Part shown: positions 8,478 through 18,000 of the stretch, piece after piece
Numbering within the stretch: the stretch's first letter is position 1
Layout: each line of letters begins with the position of its first letter
Assembly (NCBI RefSeq): GCF_000772105.1
Contig: NZ_CP009354.1
Location: 992,001 to 1,056,000, forward strand
DNA length: 64,000 bases
Reading direction: 5' to 3'
From: Vibrio tubiashii ATCC 19109
GTDB taxonomy: Bacteria > Pseudomonadota > Gammaproteobacteria > Enterobacterales > Vibrionaceae
The notes under the pieces: model-generated
The model's input: only the letters and a program-made list of their open reading frames with translations
Told to the model about the DNA's origin: nothing
Databases searched by the model: none
Translations under genes and position numbers: made by a program

Positions 8478-9956
8478 TTGAAGATTAAACGATTTTTTGC
8501 CAAGGATATGCGCACCGCCTTACTCCAAGTGAAAGGGGAGTTAGGCGATGATGCGGTGATCATGTCAAACAAAAAAGTCGCGGGTGGTGTAGAAATTGTC
8601 GCTGCGGTTGATGGGGCTGAAGGAGCAAAACGTCAAAGCAACGGTTATAACTCAAGCCCTCGCCACAATAATACTCGCCAGGCACCTGCCAGTATTCCTA
8701 CAACAAATCAACGCGCACTGGATGACGACCGTGTGAGCTTGCAATCCCAAGCGGATTCGGGTCGCTCAATGACCAAACGCTTTGCGAGTATGCTTAAACA
8801 GTACAGCAATGGTGCAGACGGTTCGCAGCAGGAACGCGATGAAAACCCTGATTCATTGTCTGCCTTACTTCAAAGGCAGTCGGCGACACGTGACCAATCG
8901 CGTGAAAACGTCCAAATTAAAGAAGATTCCCCATTAGCGCGTTTAATTGCTGAAGATCGCCGAGTTGAAAGGCCAGCAGCTAAACTTGATCCAACGCGTT
9001 ATGAGCGTCAACGTCGTGAAGATCCTTCAGTCTCGAATGAAGACCTAGAAGAGATGAAAGAAGAGATGACGTCGATTCGTCAGCTTCTAGAACATCAGGT
9101 TTCAGGCTTAATGTGGCAAGAGGTGGAGCGTCGTGAGCCATTGCGCGCGATGCTCATCAAACGCCTAGAGCGTATGGGTGTCTCTTCTGACCTAGCCGAT
9201 CAGCTCGCCTGTTATATTCCTGAAGATACGCCACCGACTAAGGCATGGAAAGCGCTGCTTGGCTTGGTTTCAGACCAGATCCCTATTTCTCGCCAAGACA
9301 TCTTAAAACGTGGTGGCGTGGTTGCACTGTTAGGCCCAACAGGAGTGGGTAAAACCACAACGGTTGCGAAACTGGCGGCACGTGCTGCGATGGAGTACGG
9401 ATCAGACAACGTAGCACTGGTTTCGACAGATACTTATCGTATCGGTGCACACGAGCAATTGGCGATTTACGGAAGAATTATGGGATGTCCTGTAAAAGTC
9501 GCTAAAGATTCCAATGAGTTAGCCGATGTAATATATCAATTAAGAAATCGTCGCCTAATTCTGGTTGATACCGCAGGTATGGGACAGCGTGATGTAAGGC
9601 TGTCTGAACAATTAGATACGCTTATGCATGAAAGTGGAGAAATGATTCACAGCTACTTGGTTTTGCCCGCAACGGCTCAACGAAAAGTACTGCAAGAGAC
9701 CATTGATCACTTTAAACGCATACCGCTATCAGGGTGCATTATGACTAAACTGGATGAATCGCTGAGTCTCGGTGAATTTGTCAGTGTCGTTGTACAGAAT
9801 TCTCTGCCCGTTGCTTACATAGCGAATGGACAACGAGTTCCGGAAGATATTGTAATAGCGCAACCGAAGTACATGGTCGCTAAAGCAAACGAATTATTAG
9901 AGAAGTCGACAGATGATGAACCTCACTACTGGAATAGTGAAGCGGAGAGGTTCTAG
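8478..9956 (+). CDS. flhF: Polar flagellar placement GTPase FlhF
   Basis: 492-residue SRP-type GTPase that marks the cell pole for flagellar assembly. The N-terminal B domain (MKIKRFFAKDMRTAL) is followed by a charged linker, the N domain (about 190-280), and the G domain with P-loop GPTGVGKTT at 286-294, the STDTYRIGA motif, DTAGMGQRD (G3) and TKLDE (G4). The start is TTG at 8478-8480, which places the conserved MKIKRF at the N-terminus. TTG with no strong ribosome binding site implies low translation, which suits a protein whose level sets flagellar number. It works with FlhG. Confidence 0.97.
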   Translation: MKIKRFFAKDMRTALLQVKGELGDDAVIMSNKKVAGGVEIVAAVDGAEGAKRQSNGYNSSPRHNNTRQAPASIPTTNQRALDDDRVSLQSQADSGRSMTKRFASMLKQYSNGADGSQQERDENPDSLSALLQRQSATRDQSRENVQIKEDSPLARLIAEDRRVERPAAKLDPTRYERQRREDPSVSNEDLEEMKEEMTSIRQLLEHQVSGLMWQEVERREPLRAMLIKRLERMGVSSDLADQLACYIPEDTPPTKAWKALLGLVSDQIPISRQDILKRGGVVALLGPTGVGKTTTVAKLAARAAMEYGSDNVALVSTDTYRIGAHEQLAIYGRIMGCPVKVAKDSNELADVIYQLRNRRLILVDTAGMGQRDVRLSEQLDTLMHESGEMIHSYLVLPATAQRKVLQETIDHFKRIPLSGCIMTKLDESLSLGEFVSVVVQNSLPVAYIANGQRVPEDIVIAQPKYMVAKANELLEKSTDDEPHYWNSEAERF

Positions 9957-9969
9957 GCGGCGGACGATT

Positions 9970-10857
9970 ATGACTAAAGATATGATACAAGACCAAGCAA
10001 GCGGATTACGCCGCTTAACACAGCCATCATTGACCAAGGTTATTTCTGTAACAGGTGGTAAAGGCGGTGTTGGTAAATCAAACGTAACGTTGGGTATGGC
10101 TATCTCAATGGCTCGCCAAGGCAAAAAAGTCATGGTGCTAGATGCTGATTTGGGGTTGGCAAATGTCGATGTAATGCTCGGTATTCGGCCAAAGCGTAAC
10201 CTAGGCCATGTGCTCGCAGGCGAATGTGAACTTAAAGATGCGATTGTAGAAGGTCCGCATGGTATTAGGATCATTCCAGCGACATCCGGAACCCAGTCGA
10301 TGACCGAGCTCTCACATGCTCAGCATATCGGTTTGATCCGAGCGTTTGGCAGCTTAGAAGATGAAATGGACGTTTTGCTGATTGATACAGCGGCGGGTAT
10401 TTCAGACATGGTTGTGAGTTTTTCTAGAGCTGCGCAAGATGTTGTTGTGGTAGTTTGTGACGAACCTACGTCAATCACTGATGCATATGCTTTAATTAAA
10501 TTGTTGAGCAAAGAACATCAGGTGCAACGTTTTAAAATCGTTGCAAATATGGTCAGAAGCTATCGAGAAGGCAGAGAATTGTTCGCAAAGTTGACCTTGG
10601 TCACAGAGCGATTCTTGAATGTGAGCCTAGAGCTCGTAGCATGTATTCCGTTGGATGATAAAGTTAGACAATCTGTTAAGAAACAAAAGATTGTTGTAGA
10701 CGCGTTCCCAAGATCTCCGGCGGCTCTCGCAATTGGCTCCTTAGCGAATAAAGCGCTGACATGGCCAATTCCGAAAACACCGAGTGGACATCTTGAGTTT
10801 TTTGTAGAACGCTTACTAAATAGACCTGAGATGCTAGAGGAACCATTTGGTGAATAA
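9970..10857 (+). CDS. flhG: Flagellar number regulator FlhG (MinD-like ATPase)
   Basis: 295-residue ParA/MinD ATPase (also called FleN or YlxH) that antagonises FlhF and limits Vibrio to one polar flagellum. The N-terminal DQAxGLRRL motif at residues 8-16, which stimulates FlhF GTPase activity, is present as DQASGLRRL. The deviant Walker A KGGVGKS is at 31-37, followed by DADLGLANVD and a switch II region LLIDTAAGIS. A longer frame opens inside flhF at 9913, but the ATG at 9970, 13 bp after the flhF stop, gives the family N-terminus. The 3' end overlaps fliA by 8 bp. Confidence 0.96.
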   Translation: MTKDMIQDQASGLRRLTQPSLTKVISVTGGKGGVGKSNVTLGMAISMARQGKKVMVLDADLGLANVDVMLGIRPKRNLGHVLAGECELKDAIVEGPHGIRIIPATSGTQSMTELSHAQHIGLIRAFGSLEDEMDVLLIDTAAGISDMVVSFSRAAQDVVVVVCDEPTSITDAYALIKLLSKEHQVQRFKIVANMVRSYREGRELFAKLTLVTERFLNVSLELVACIPLDDKVRQSVKKQKIVVDAFPRSPAALAIGSLANKALTWPIPKTPSGHLEFFVERLLNRPEMLEEPFGE

Positions 10858-11584
10858 GGCTTTGACCTATGAACAGTATGCAAATCAAGATAGCCAACGA
10901 GCATTTTTAGAGAAATACTCGGTGTTGGTGAAGCGTATTGCTCACCATTTGCTAGGACGTCTGCCGCCAAGTGTCCAAGTAGAAGATCTTATTCAAGCGG
11001 GCATGATTGGATTGCTCGAAGCGCAAAAAAACTACGATGGTAGCAAAGGCGCAAGTTTCGAAACGTATGCTGGCATTCGCATCCGAGGTGCTATGCTTGA
11101 CGATATACGTCGAGGTGATTGGGTACCTCGTTCTGTACATAAACATAATCGTGAGGTTAGTCAGGCAATATCTACTCTAGAAGGTTTACTGAATAGAGAT
11201 CCAACTGATGCAGAGGTTGCACAGCATTTGGGGATTAGCCTAGACCAATACCATACAATTTTAACGGATATTAACTGCTCTCGTTTGGTCGGAATCGAAG
11301 ATCTGGGTGTTTCAGAAGATGCAATTTCACCCGAAGATACCGACAAAGAGAACCTTCCATTCCAAGGTGTAGCAGATGAGTTTTTCCGAAAAGCGCTAGT
11401 AGATTCAATTAAATCGCTTCCAGAACGTGAAGCTCTAGTACTTTCGCTTTATTATGATGAAGAGTTAAACTTAAAAGAAATCGGTGAGGTGATTGGTGTT
11501 AGCGAGTCACGCGTTAGCCAAATACTAAGCCAGTCAATGCAGCGTCTACGCACAAAGTTAAGTGCTTGGACAAATAATGAGTAA
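10850..11584 (+). CDS. fliA: Sigma-28 factor for flagellar genes FliA
   Basis: 244-residue RpoF/FliA-type sigma factor that transcribes late flagellar and chemotaxis genes. Regions visible: 2.1-2.4 (VEDLIQAGMIGLLEA, then FETYAGIRIRGAMLDDIR and DWVPRSV), region 3, and the region 4 helix-turn-helix LKEIGEVIGVSESRVSQI. The start is GTG at 10850-10852, inside the flhG 3' end, with GAGG 8-11 bases upstream, so translation is probably coupled to flhG. An in-frame TTG lies just before it. Activity is normally held by anti-sigma FlgM, encoded elsewhere. Confidence 0.96.
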   Translation: MNKALTYEQYANQDSQRAFLEKYSVLVKRIAHHLLGRLPPSVQVEDLIQAGMIGLLEAQKNYDGSKGASFETYAGIRIRGAMLDDIRRGDWVPRSVHKHNREVSQAISTLEGLLNRDPTDAEVAQHLGISLDQYHTILTDINCSRLVGIEDLGVSEDAISPEDTDKENLPFQGVADEFFRKALVDSIKSLPEREALVLSLYYDEELNLKEIGEVIGVSESRVSQILSQSMQRLRTKLSAWTNNE

Positions 11585-11617
11585 ACATCACTGATCTCGA
11601 ACTCAGTGGAGGCAATT

Positions 11618-11998
11618 TTGAATAAAAACATGAAAATCCTTATTGTTGACGACTTTTCAACAATGCGTCGTATTGTTAAGAACCTACTTCGCGATCTTGG
11701 GTTCAACAATACTCAAGAAGCGGATGATGGCTTAACGGCGTTACCTATGCTCAAGAAAGGGGAGTTCGACTTTGTCGTGACAGACTGGAATATGCCAGGC
11801 ATGCAAGGTATTGACCTTCTCAAGCATATTCGAGCAGACGATGAACTAAAGCATCTTCCAGTTCTAATGATTACTGCAGAAGCGAAACGCGAGCAGATCA
11901 TTGAAGCTGCGCAAGCAGGTGTAAATGGTTACATCGTTAAACCGTTTACTGCTGCAACACTAAAAGAAAAACTAGATAAAATATTTGAACGTTTATAA
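11618..11998 (+). CDS. cheY: Chemotaxis response regulator CheY
   Basis: Single-domain receiver that carries the chemotaxis signal from CheA to the flagellar switch. Acidic pocket DD in [12 protein letters not shown], phosphoacceptor D in VVTDWNMPG, conserved T in LMITAEA and K in IVKPFTAAT are all present. I chose TTG at 11618 (126 residues) because a perfect GGAGG (11608-11612) sits 5 nt upstream. A GTG at 11606 would give the 130-residue form beginning [10 protein letters not shown], but its first codons would be the Shine-Dalgarno itself. It corresponds to the motility-active CheY-3 of V. cholerae by position. Confidence 0.95.
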   Translation: MNKNMKILIVDDFSTMRRIVKNLLRDLGFNNTQEADDGLTALPMLKKGEFDFVVTDWNMPGMQGIDLLKHIRADDELKHLPVLMITAEAKREQIIEAAQAGVNGYIVKPFTAATLKEKLDKIFERL

Positions 11999-12037
11999 GT
12001 CAAGGTATTGACTTAAGGCGCTAAAGGCCAATTCAGA

Positions 12038-12757
12038 ATGATTTCATTAGAACAGGCAAAACAACTCGTAGAGATGTTGGAAGCTGGTCAGCAACAGGAA
12101 GCGGATCTTCTTGTGAAAGACATCTACCAAAACGACTCGAATCCAATGTTTCAAGAAATTGGAGAATTGACTCGTGACTTACATGAGTCAATTAAACATT
12201 TCAGCATGGATGACCGCATGAGTGAAATTGCCAATGACGAAATCCCAGATGCAAGGGATCGCCTCCAATACGTCATTGACAAAACTGAGGTTGCTGCCAA
12301 TAAAACCATGGATGCAGTTGATCGCTGTATGCCTATTGCGGATAACCTCCATGAAGGGCTGCTGCAAGTTCGCCCTCAATGGAATGAGCTTATGCATGGT
12401 CGAATTGAACTCGCTGAGTTTAAAGCACTCTGCCACCGCATCGATGATCTACTCGGTGAGGTTGAAGGAGACAGCTCAGAACTTCGCGGGCAATTGACTG
12501 AGATTCTAATGGCTCAAGACTTTCAAGATCTGACCGGTCAAATCATCCGCCGCGTGATTACCTTAGTCGACGAAGTCGAAGGTAGGTTAGTCGAAATACT
12601 AACAGCGTTTGGTTCGAGTCAGCTGGAAGAAAGCACGAATAACAAGAACAAAGCATCGACGGACCCTGAAGGTCCAATCCTTAACCCTCAAGAAAGGGAT
12701 GATGCCGTTTCATCACAAGACGAAGTCGACGACTTACTCTCAAGTCTTGGGTTTTAG
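12038..12757 (+). CDS. cheZ: CheY phosphatase CheZ
   Basis: 239-residue CheZ, the dimeric phosphatase that removes phosphate from CheY. The long helical core includes the catalytic-region signature MAQDFQDLTGQIIRRV (about 163-178), with the conserved Asp and Gln. A low-complexity linker leads to the C-terminal CheY-binding peptide DDLLSSLGF. ATG at 12038. It lies between cheY and cheA in the operon, 9 bp before cheA, so it is cotranscribed with its target. Confidence 0.96.
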   Translation: MISLEQAKQLVEMLEAGQQQEADLLVKDIYQNDSNPMFQEIGELTRDLHESIKHFSMDDRMSEIANDEIPDARDRLQYVIDKTEVAANKTMDAVDRCMPIADNLHEGLLQVRPQWNELMHGRIELAEFKALCHRIDDLLGEVEGDSSELRGQLTEILMAQDFQDLTGQIIRRVITLVDEVEGRLVEILTAFGSSQLEESTNNKNKASTDPEGPILNPQERDDAVSSQDEVDDLLSSLGF

Positions 12758-12766
12758 AGGTAACAT

Positions 12767-15016
12767 ATGAGCTACGATTTAGACGAAGACATCCTACAGG
12801 ACTTTTTAGTCGAAGCAGGAGAGATATTGGAACTTCTCTCTGAGCAGTTGGTCGAGCTGGAAAACAATCCTGAAGACAAAGATCTCCTCAACGCCATTTT
12901 CCGTGGTTTCCACACGGTAAAAGGTGGTGCGGGATTCCTTGCACTCACCGAACTCGTTGACACCTGTCATGGTGCAGAAAACGTGTTCGATATTTTGCGA
13001 AATGGACAACGCTCAGTTACTGCAAGTCTAATGGATACCATGCTCCAAGCCTTAGATACGGTTAATGAGCAGTTTAAGGCCGTCCAAGATCGTGAGCCGC
13101 TTCCTCAAGCAGAACAATCTCTTTTAGATGAGTTGCATCGACTGTGCAAACCTGAGTCTGAAGACGAAGTCGTGGCAGATGCTCCAGCAGCGGTAGAGGC
13201 TCCTGTGGCTGAAGAACCTGTTATCGAAGAGCCAGCACCTGTTGAAGCGCCTCAAGCGGAAGTTTCTGCAGGCTCAATCGATGAAATTACTCAAGACGAG
13301 TTTGAAAAATTGCTTGATGAACTACATGGTTCAGGCACTGCGCCTGGAGCTGCATCAAGCGAAGCCGCTCCTGCCGCCGCGACACCACCGCCACCTGCGC
13401 CCGCTGCAGGTGGAGATATGAGCGGTGATATTACCGATGATGAGTTTGAAAAACTTCTAGACGAACTTCATGGCACAGGGCAAGGTCCGGGCAAAGGCGA
13501 TGTAGCGCCAACAGCTCCATCGGCGCCTGCGGCACCATCTACACCAGCGCCAGCAGCTCCAGCAGCCGGTGCCGGTGACAGTGATTTAATGACTGATGAA
13601 GAGTTCGAAAAACTGCTCGATGATCTTCATGGCTCAGGTAAGGGCCCTTCTATTGAAGAGCTAGACGCGGCAACTAAGCCAGCGGCGACTAACCCAGCAC
13701 CTCCTCCGGCTCCTGAGCCTAAGGCTGCGCCTGCACCAAAACCAGCTCCAGTGGCTAAAGCCGCACCAAAAGAAGCGCCTAAGCCGCCAGCGAAGAAAGA
13801 AGCGGCTGTCCCGGCAGCGCAAGCTAAGAAACCGCAAGCAGAAGCGACGGTACGTGTTGATACTTCAACACTTGATACCATTATGAACATGGTTGGTGAG
13901 CTTGTACTGGTTCGAAATCGACTGCTTAGCCTAGGGTTAAACAGCAACGATGAAGAAATGTCGAAAGCGGTTGCTAACCTAGATGTTGTTACTGCGGATC
14001 TTCAGGGCGCGGTAATGAAAACGCGTATGCAGCCAATTAAAAAGGTATTTGGCCGTTTCCCTCGCGTTGTTCGAGACCTAGCACGTAGCTTGAAGAAAGA
14101 CATTAATCTTGAAATGCGTGGTGAAGACACCGACCTAGACAAAAACTTAGTTGAAGCGCTTGCCGATCCATTGATTCACTTAGTTCGTAACTCGGTTGAC
14201 CATGGTATTGAAATGCCTGACGCTCGTGTCGCAGCAGGTAAATCCAAAACGGGTAAAGTGATTCTTTCCGCTTCGCAAGAAGGTGACCACATTGAACTTG
14301 CCATCGTCGATGATGGTGGCGGTATGGACCCGGACAAGCTTCGTGGTATTGCGGTTAAACGCGGTATCATGGATGAAGATGCGGCTTCCCGATTAACAGA
14401 TAAAGAGTGTTTCAACCTGATCTTTATGCCTGGTTTCTCTAGTAAAGAGCAAATTTCAGACATCTCCGGTCGTGGTGTTGGTATGGACGTTGTTAAAACA
14501 GCGATCAACACTCTAAACGGTTCAATCGATATTGACTCTGAAATGGGTAAAGGCACCAAGATAACCATCAAGGTACCGCTAACGCTCGCGATTTTGCCAA
14601 CACTTATGGTTGGTGTAGCGGGGCACCCATTTGCGCTTCCATTGGCAAGCGTGAACGAGATTTTCCACTTAGACTTGAGCCGTACTAACGTAGTTGATGG
14701 TCAGTTGACCATTATCGTACGTGAGAAATCGATTCCACTGTTCTATCTACAAAACTGGCTAGCGCCTCAAGCAGGTCAAGTCGAGTTACGTAAAGGACAT
14801 GGTCACGTCGTGATTGTGCAAATCGGCAGCCAACGTGTTGGTTTTGTCGTCGATACACTCATTGGGCAAGAAGAGGTGGTGATCAAACCACTAGATAACT
14901 TGCTACAAGGTACACCAGGTATGGCTGGTGCAACCATTACCAGTGATGGCCACATCGCACTGATACTAGATGTGCCAGATTTGCTTAAGCAGTATGCCGC
15001 TGCTTCTCGAATCTAA
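12767..15016 (+). CDS. cheA: Chemotaxis histidine kinase CheA with triplicated linker motif
   Basis: 749-residue CheA. The Hpt domain carries phosphorylated H49 (FRGFHTVKGGAGF). Residues about 135-365 are a Pro/Ala-rich linker holding three copies of a DEFEKLLDELHG-type motif at 174-190, 222-238 and 275-291. Dimerisation (TLDTIMNMVGEL), ATPase (N-box RNSVDHGIE, DDGGGMD, MPGFSS, GRGVGMD) and the CheW-like regulatory domain follow. In Vibrio the linker (LID) region is known to contact ParP, encoded downstream, so the repeats may be docking sites; that step is inference. The start ATG has AGAGGTAAC upstream. Confidence 0.97.
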   Translation: MSYDLDEDILQDFLVEAGEILELLSEQLVELENNPEDKDLLNAIFRGFHTVKGGAGFLALTELVDTCHGAENVFDILRNGQRSVTASLMDTMLQALDTVNEQFKAVQDREPLPQAEQSLLDELHRLCKPESEDEVVADAPAAVEAPVAEEPVIEEPAPVEAPQAEVSAGSIDEITQDEFEKLLDELHGSGTAPGAASSEAAPAAATPPPPAPAAGGDMSGDITDDEFEKLLDELHGTGQGPGKGDVAPTAPSAPAAPSTPAPAAPAAGAGDSDLMTDEEFEKLLDDLHGSGKGPSIEELDAATKPAATNPAPPPAPEPKAAPAPKPAPVAKAAPKEAPKPPAKKEAAVPAAQAKKPQAEATVRVDTSTLDTIMNMVGELVLVRNRLLSLGLNSNDEEMSKAVANLDVVTADLQGAVMKTRMQPIKKVFGRFPRVVRDLARSLKKDINLEMRGEDTDLDKNLVEALADPLIHLVRNSVDHGIEMPDARVAAGKSKTGKVILSASQEGDHIELAIVDDGGGMDPDKLRGIAVKRGIMDEDAASRLTDKECFNLIFMPGFSSKEQISDISGRGVGMDVVKTAINTLNGSIDIDSEMGKGTKITIKVPLTLAILPTLMVGVAGHPFALPLASVNEIFHLDLSRTNVVDGQLTIIVREKSIPLFYLQNWLAPQAGQVELRKGHGHVVIVQIGSQRVGFVVDTLIGQEEVVIKPLDNLLQGTPGMAGATITSDGHIALILDVPDLLKQYAAASRI

Positions 15017-15040
15017 ATCGCGAAATATAGAAGGACAAAT

Positions 15041-16162
15041 ATGGCGATCAAAGTATTAGTTGTCGATGATTCGAGTTTTTTCCGCCGCCGAGTGAGTGAA
15101 ATCATTAACTCTGAAGCGCGATTAGAAGTTATTGATGTTGCGACTAACGGTAAGGAAGCGGTAGATAAAGCCTTGCGAATCAAGCCTGATGTCATCACCA
15201 TGGATATTGAAATGCCGGTTATGGACGGCATTACTGCAGTTCGCGAAATCATGGCAAAAAGCCCTGTGCCTATCTTGATGTTTTCTTCGCTTACCCATGA
15301 TGGGGCGAAGGCAACATTAGATGCACTCGATGCAGGTGCTTTGGACTTTTTGCCAAAGAAATTTGAAGATATCGCGCGTAATCGCGATGAGGCAGTGACC
15401 TTACTTCAGCAGCGCGTGATTCAAATTGCGTCAAAGCGTGCAATGATGCGCCGCAGTATGCCAAAACCTGCGGCACCAAGTCGTCCAGCATCACAACCTG
15501 CGACAACTCGCTCTTCTCTTCGTCCGGCGCCAGCGGCTCCTACCGCGAAGCCTGCGGTAGCTACACGTTTTAAATCGAGTGGTAAAAAGTATCAACTGAC
15601 CGCTATTGGTACCTCTACGGGGGGGCCAGTAGCGCTACAGAAAATTCTCACTAAGTTACCTGCAAACTACCCTCATCCGATTGTGCTTATTCAGCATATG
15701 CCAGCTACATTTACGGCGGCATTCGCGAGTCGATTAAATTCCTTGTGTAAGATTCAGGTTAAGGAAGCGGCTGACGGTGATCCATTGAAACCCGGCGTGG
15801 CTTATTTAGCACCCGGTGGCAAGCAGATGATGATTGAAGGTCGTCCCGGTTCGGCAAAACTGCGCATTATTGATGGCGGCGAACGCATGAACTACAAGCC
15901 GTGTGTTGATGTCACTTTTGGTAGTGCAGCGAAAATCTATTCTGATCAAGTCTTGTCAATGGTACTGACAGGAATGGGAGCAGATGGTCGCGAAGGGGCA
16001 CGTATGCTGAAAGGTGCCGGCTCAACGATATGGGCTCAAGACGAAGAAAGCTGTGTTGTTTATGGCATGCCACAGGCAGTTGCAAAAGCGGGGATCTCAA
16101 CAGAGGATCTTCCGTTAGACCGAATTGCTGAACGTATGTTAGTCGAAGTCGGTCTAGCATAG
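15041..16162 (+). CDS. cheB: Chemotaxis methylesterase/deamidase CheB
   Basis: 373-residue CheB, which demethylates receptors for adaptation. The N-terminal receiver has phosphoacceptor D55 ([11 protein letters not shown]). A Pro/Ala-rich linker (about 143-180) leads to the esterase domain with GTSTGGP (catalytic Ser), the active-site histidine in IQHMPATF, and the catalytic Asp in [11 protein letters not shown]. Full length. Shine-Dalgarno AGAAGGA precedes the ATG. It lies 24 bp after cheA and 9 bp before parC. Confidence 0.96.
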   Translation: MAIKVLVVDDSSFFRRRVSEIINSEARLEVIDVATNGKEAVDKALRIKPDVITMDIEMPVMDGITAVREIMAKSPVPILMFSSLTHDGAKATLDALDAGALDFLPKKFEDIARNRDEAVTLLQQRVIQIASKRAMMRRSMPKPAAPSRPASQPATTRSSLRPAPAAPTAKPAVATRFKSSGKKYQLTAIGTSTGGPVALQKILTKLPANYPHPIVLIQHMPATFTAAFASRLNSLCKIQVKEAADGDPLKPGVAYLAPGGKQMMIEGRPGSAKLRIIDGGERMNYKPCVDVTFGSAAKIYSDQVLSMVLTGMGADGREGARMLKGAGSTIWAQDEESCVVYGMPQAVAKAGISTEDLPLDRIAERMLVEVGLA

Positions 16163-16171
16163 AGGTAAACC

Positions 16172-16948
16172 ATGATTGTTTGGAGCATCGCAAACCAAAA
16201 AGGTGGGGTTGGAAAAACCACTACGACGATTACTTTAGCTGGATTGCTAAGTAAGCAAGGTAAGCGAGTTTTATTGGTGGATACCGACCCTCATGCTTCG
16301 TTGACGACTTATCTAGGCTATGACTCTGACAACGTACCAGCGAGTTTGTTTGATCTTTTCCAGCTTAAGGAATATACCGAGCAAACCGTGATGCCACTTG
16401 TGATGCAATCTGATATCGAAGGGATCGATTTGATCCCTGCGCATATGTCACTAGCGACACTAGACAGAGTGATGGGCAACCGAAGTGGTATGGGATTAAT
16501 TCTCAAACGTGCGTTGATGGCAATTAAACAGCGCTACGATTATGTTTTGATCGATTGTCCACCGATTCTCGGCGTAATGATGGTCAACGCGTTGGCCGCA
16601 AGTGATCGAATATTGATACCAGTTCAGACAGAATTCTTGGCGATGAAAGGTCTTGAGCGAATGATCCGCACCTTGGCTATCATGCAGAAGTCACGCAATA
16701 AATCGTTCAATGTCACGATTGTTCCGACGATGTACGATAAGCGAACAAGAGCGTCGTTGCAGACCTTGCAACAGCTTAAGAAAGATTACCCTAGTCAGGT
16801 GTGGTCATCTGCGGTACCGATCGATACTAAATTTAGAGATGCGAGTTTAAAACATTTACCTGTATCTCATTTTGCATCGGGTAGTCGCGGCGTCTTTGCA
16901 TATAAGCAGTTGTTGATTTATCTAGAGAGGTTAGCGATAGATGACTAA
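16172..16948 (+). CDS. parC: Chemotaxis-array polar localiser ParC (ParA-like ATPase)
   Basis: 258-residue ParA/Soj-type ATPase, not topoisomerase IV. Deviant Walker A KGGVGKTT is at residues 10-17, with Walker A' LLVDTDPHASLT and Walker B YVLIDCPPILG. In V. cholerae and V. parahaemolyticus the ParC encoded in this operon recruits chemotaxis arrays to the old pole through HubP and partitions them at division. The gene order cheB-parC-parP-cheW is diagnostic. The 3' end overlaps parP by 8 bp, which couples translation of the two partners. Confidence 0.93.
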   Translation: MIVWSIANQKGGVGKTTTTITLAGLLSKQGKRVLLVDTDPHASLTTYLGYDSDNVPASLFDLFQLKEYTEQTVMPLVMQSDIEGIDLIPAHMSLATLDRVMGNRSGMGLILKRALMAIKQRYDYVLIDCPPILGVMMVNALAASDRILIPVQTEFLAMKGLERMIRTLAIMQKSRNKSFNVTIVPTMYDKRTRASLQTLQQLKKDYPSQVWSSAVPIDTKFRDASLKHLPVSHFASGSRGVFAYKQLLIYLERLAIDD

Positions 16949-17963
16949 CCAATCTTTGCTTTCAAGTGAACAAGCGTTAGATGATTACTTCTCTGCTTTG
17001 TTAGAGGAGTCACTTGAAGCAGAAGTCAACGAGCTCGACCAAGAGCAAGCTCCTGAACTGGAGTTGGTTGCTGAAGCTCACGATGAACATGGCGAACATC
17101 AGCTTGAACCTATGGTTCAGTCAGTGGCTGAGAAGAGCTACTACCAAGCGCCAACAACAGAAGTCGAAGTACCCAATTTAGAAGATGTCGAGCGTCTTCT
17201 AGAGCAGTTAGAAAGCACCAACCCAGTTGCAGAGCTTGAACTGGAAGAGGTGATGGAGCAAAACACGGTTGATATCGCTCAAGTTCAGACTCAAACTGCC
17301 GTTGAAGAGATACAAGACTGGGTGGTTGATGAACCTGAAGTATTGGTCGAAGAGCCTGAACTTAAGGTCGAAGTTCCCGATCTTGATGAAGTCATCACTG
17401 AACCAGCGATTGCTGAGCCTGAAGTAGAAATCGATACCAGCATCGAAACCGAGCCAAGTCTAGAGACACAAACCGGTGGCAGCGATATTGGCGTTTGGCA
17501 CTCAACGCAAAGGGATGTCGACTTTCAAGTGCTCTATTTTGATGTCAATAGCGTGACGTTTGCAGTTCCGCTTGATGAGCTTGGTGGTATCCATAGAATC
17601 GCTGAACTTAACCATTTAATCGGTCGCCCAGATTGGTACTTAGGTTTACAAACCAGTCGTGAAGCTCAGCTTGATGTCGTTGACACAGCTAAGTGGGTGA
17701 TGGCAGAGAAGCTGCAAGATGACAGTTATAAAGAGCAGTACCAGTATATTGTCATGCTAGGTGCAAGCATGTGGGGCTTGGCTTCCACGCAGTTAATGGG
17801 TACTGAAGCATTAAATCCAGAAATGGTACGCTGGCGAGAAACGGCAGGGAAACGCCCTTGGCTTGCTGGTATGGTAAAAGAAAAAATGTGTGCTTTGATC
17901 CACGTTGAAGCATTGATAGCTATGCTTAATGCAGGACTTGATGTTAAAGCATTAGATAAATAG
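16941..17963 (+). CDS. parP: ParP, CheW-like array tether
   Basis: 340-residue protein. The first 175 or so residues are very acidic, rich in Glu, Pro and Val and probably disordered. The C-terminal part (about 185-335) is a CheW-related array integration domain (VLYFDVNSVTFAVPLDELGGI, then LNHLIGRPDWYLGL). In Vibrio, ParP prevents CheA from leaving arrays and links it to ParC. The ATG at 16941 lies within the parC 3' end. Annotation pipelines usually call it a CheW-domain protein; position between parC and cheW supports the ParP name. Confidence 0.9.
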   Translation: MTNQSLLSSEQALDDYFSALLEESLEAEVNELDQEQAPELELVAEAHDEHGEHQLEPMVQSVAEKSYYQAPTTEVEVPNLEDVERLLEQLESTNPVAELELEEVMEQNTVDIAQVQTQTAVEEIQDWVVDEPEVLVEEPELKVEVPDLDEVITEPAIAEPEVEIDTSIETEPSLETQTGGSDIGVWHSTQRDVDFQVLYFDVNSVTFAVPLDELGGIHRIAELNHLIGRPDWYLGLQTSREAQLDVVDTAKWVMAEKLQDDSYKEQYQYIVMLGASMWGLASTQLMGTEALNPEMVRWRETAGKRPWLAGMVKEKMCALIHVEALIAMLNAGLDVKALDK

Positions 17964-18000
17964 AACATTTGTGCCGATTTTGGCTTAGAGAGGATAAGGT

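Noticed and set aside
13627..13947. 106-codon Ala/Gly-rich ORF antisense to cheA
   Set aside because: It mirrors the Pro/Ala-rich linker of CheA in reverse and has no start signals.
17964..18000. GCCGAT before cheW as a sigma-28 promoter
   Set aside because: The nearest TAAA is 12 nt upstream rather than the required 15, and cheW is already inside the operon.
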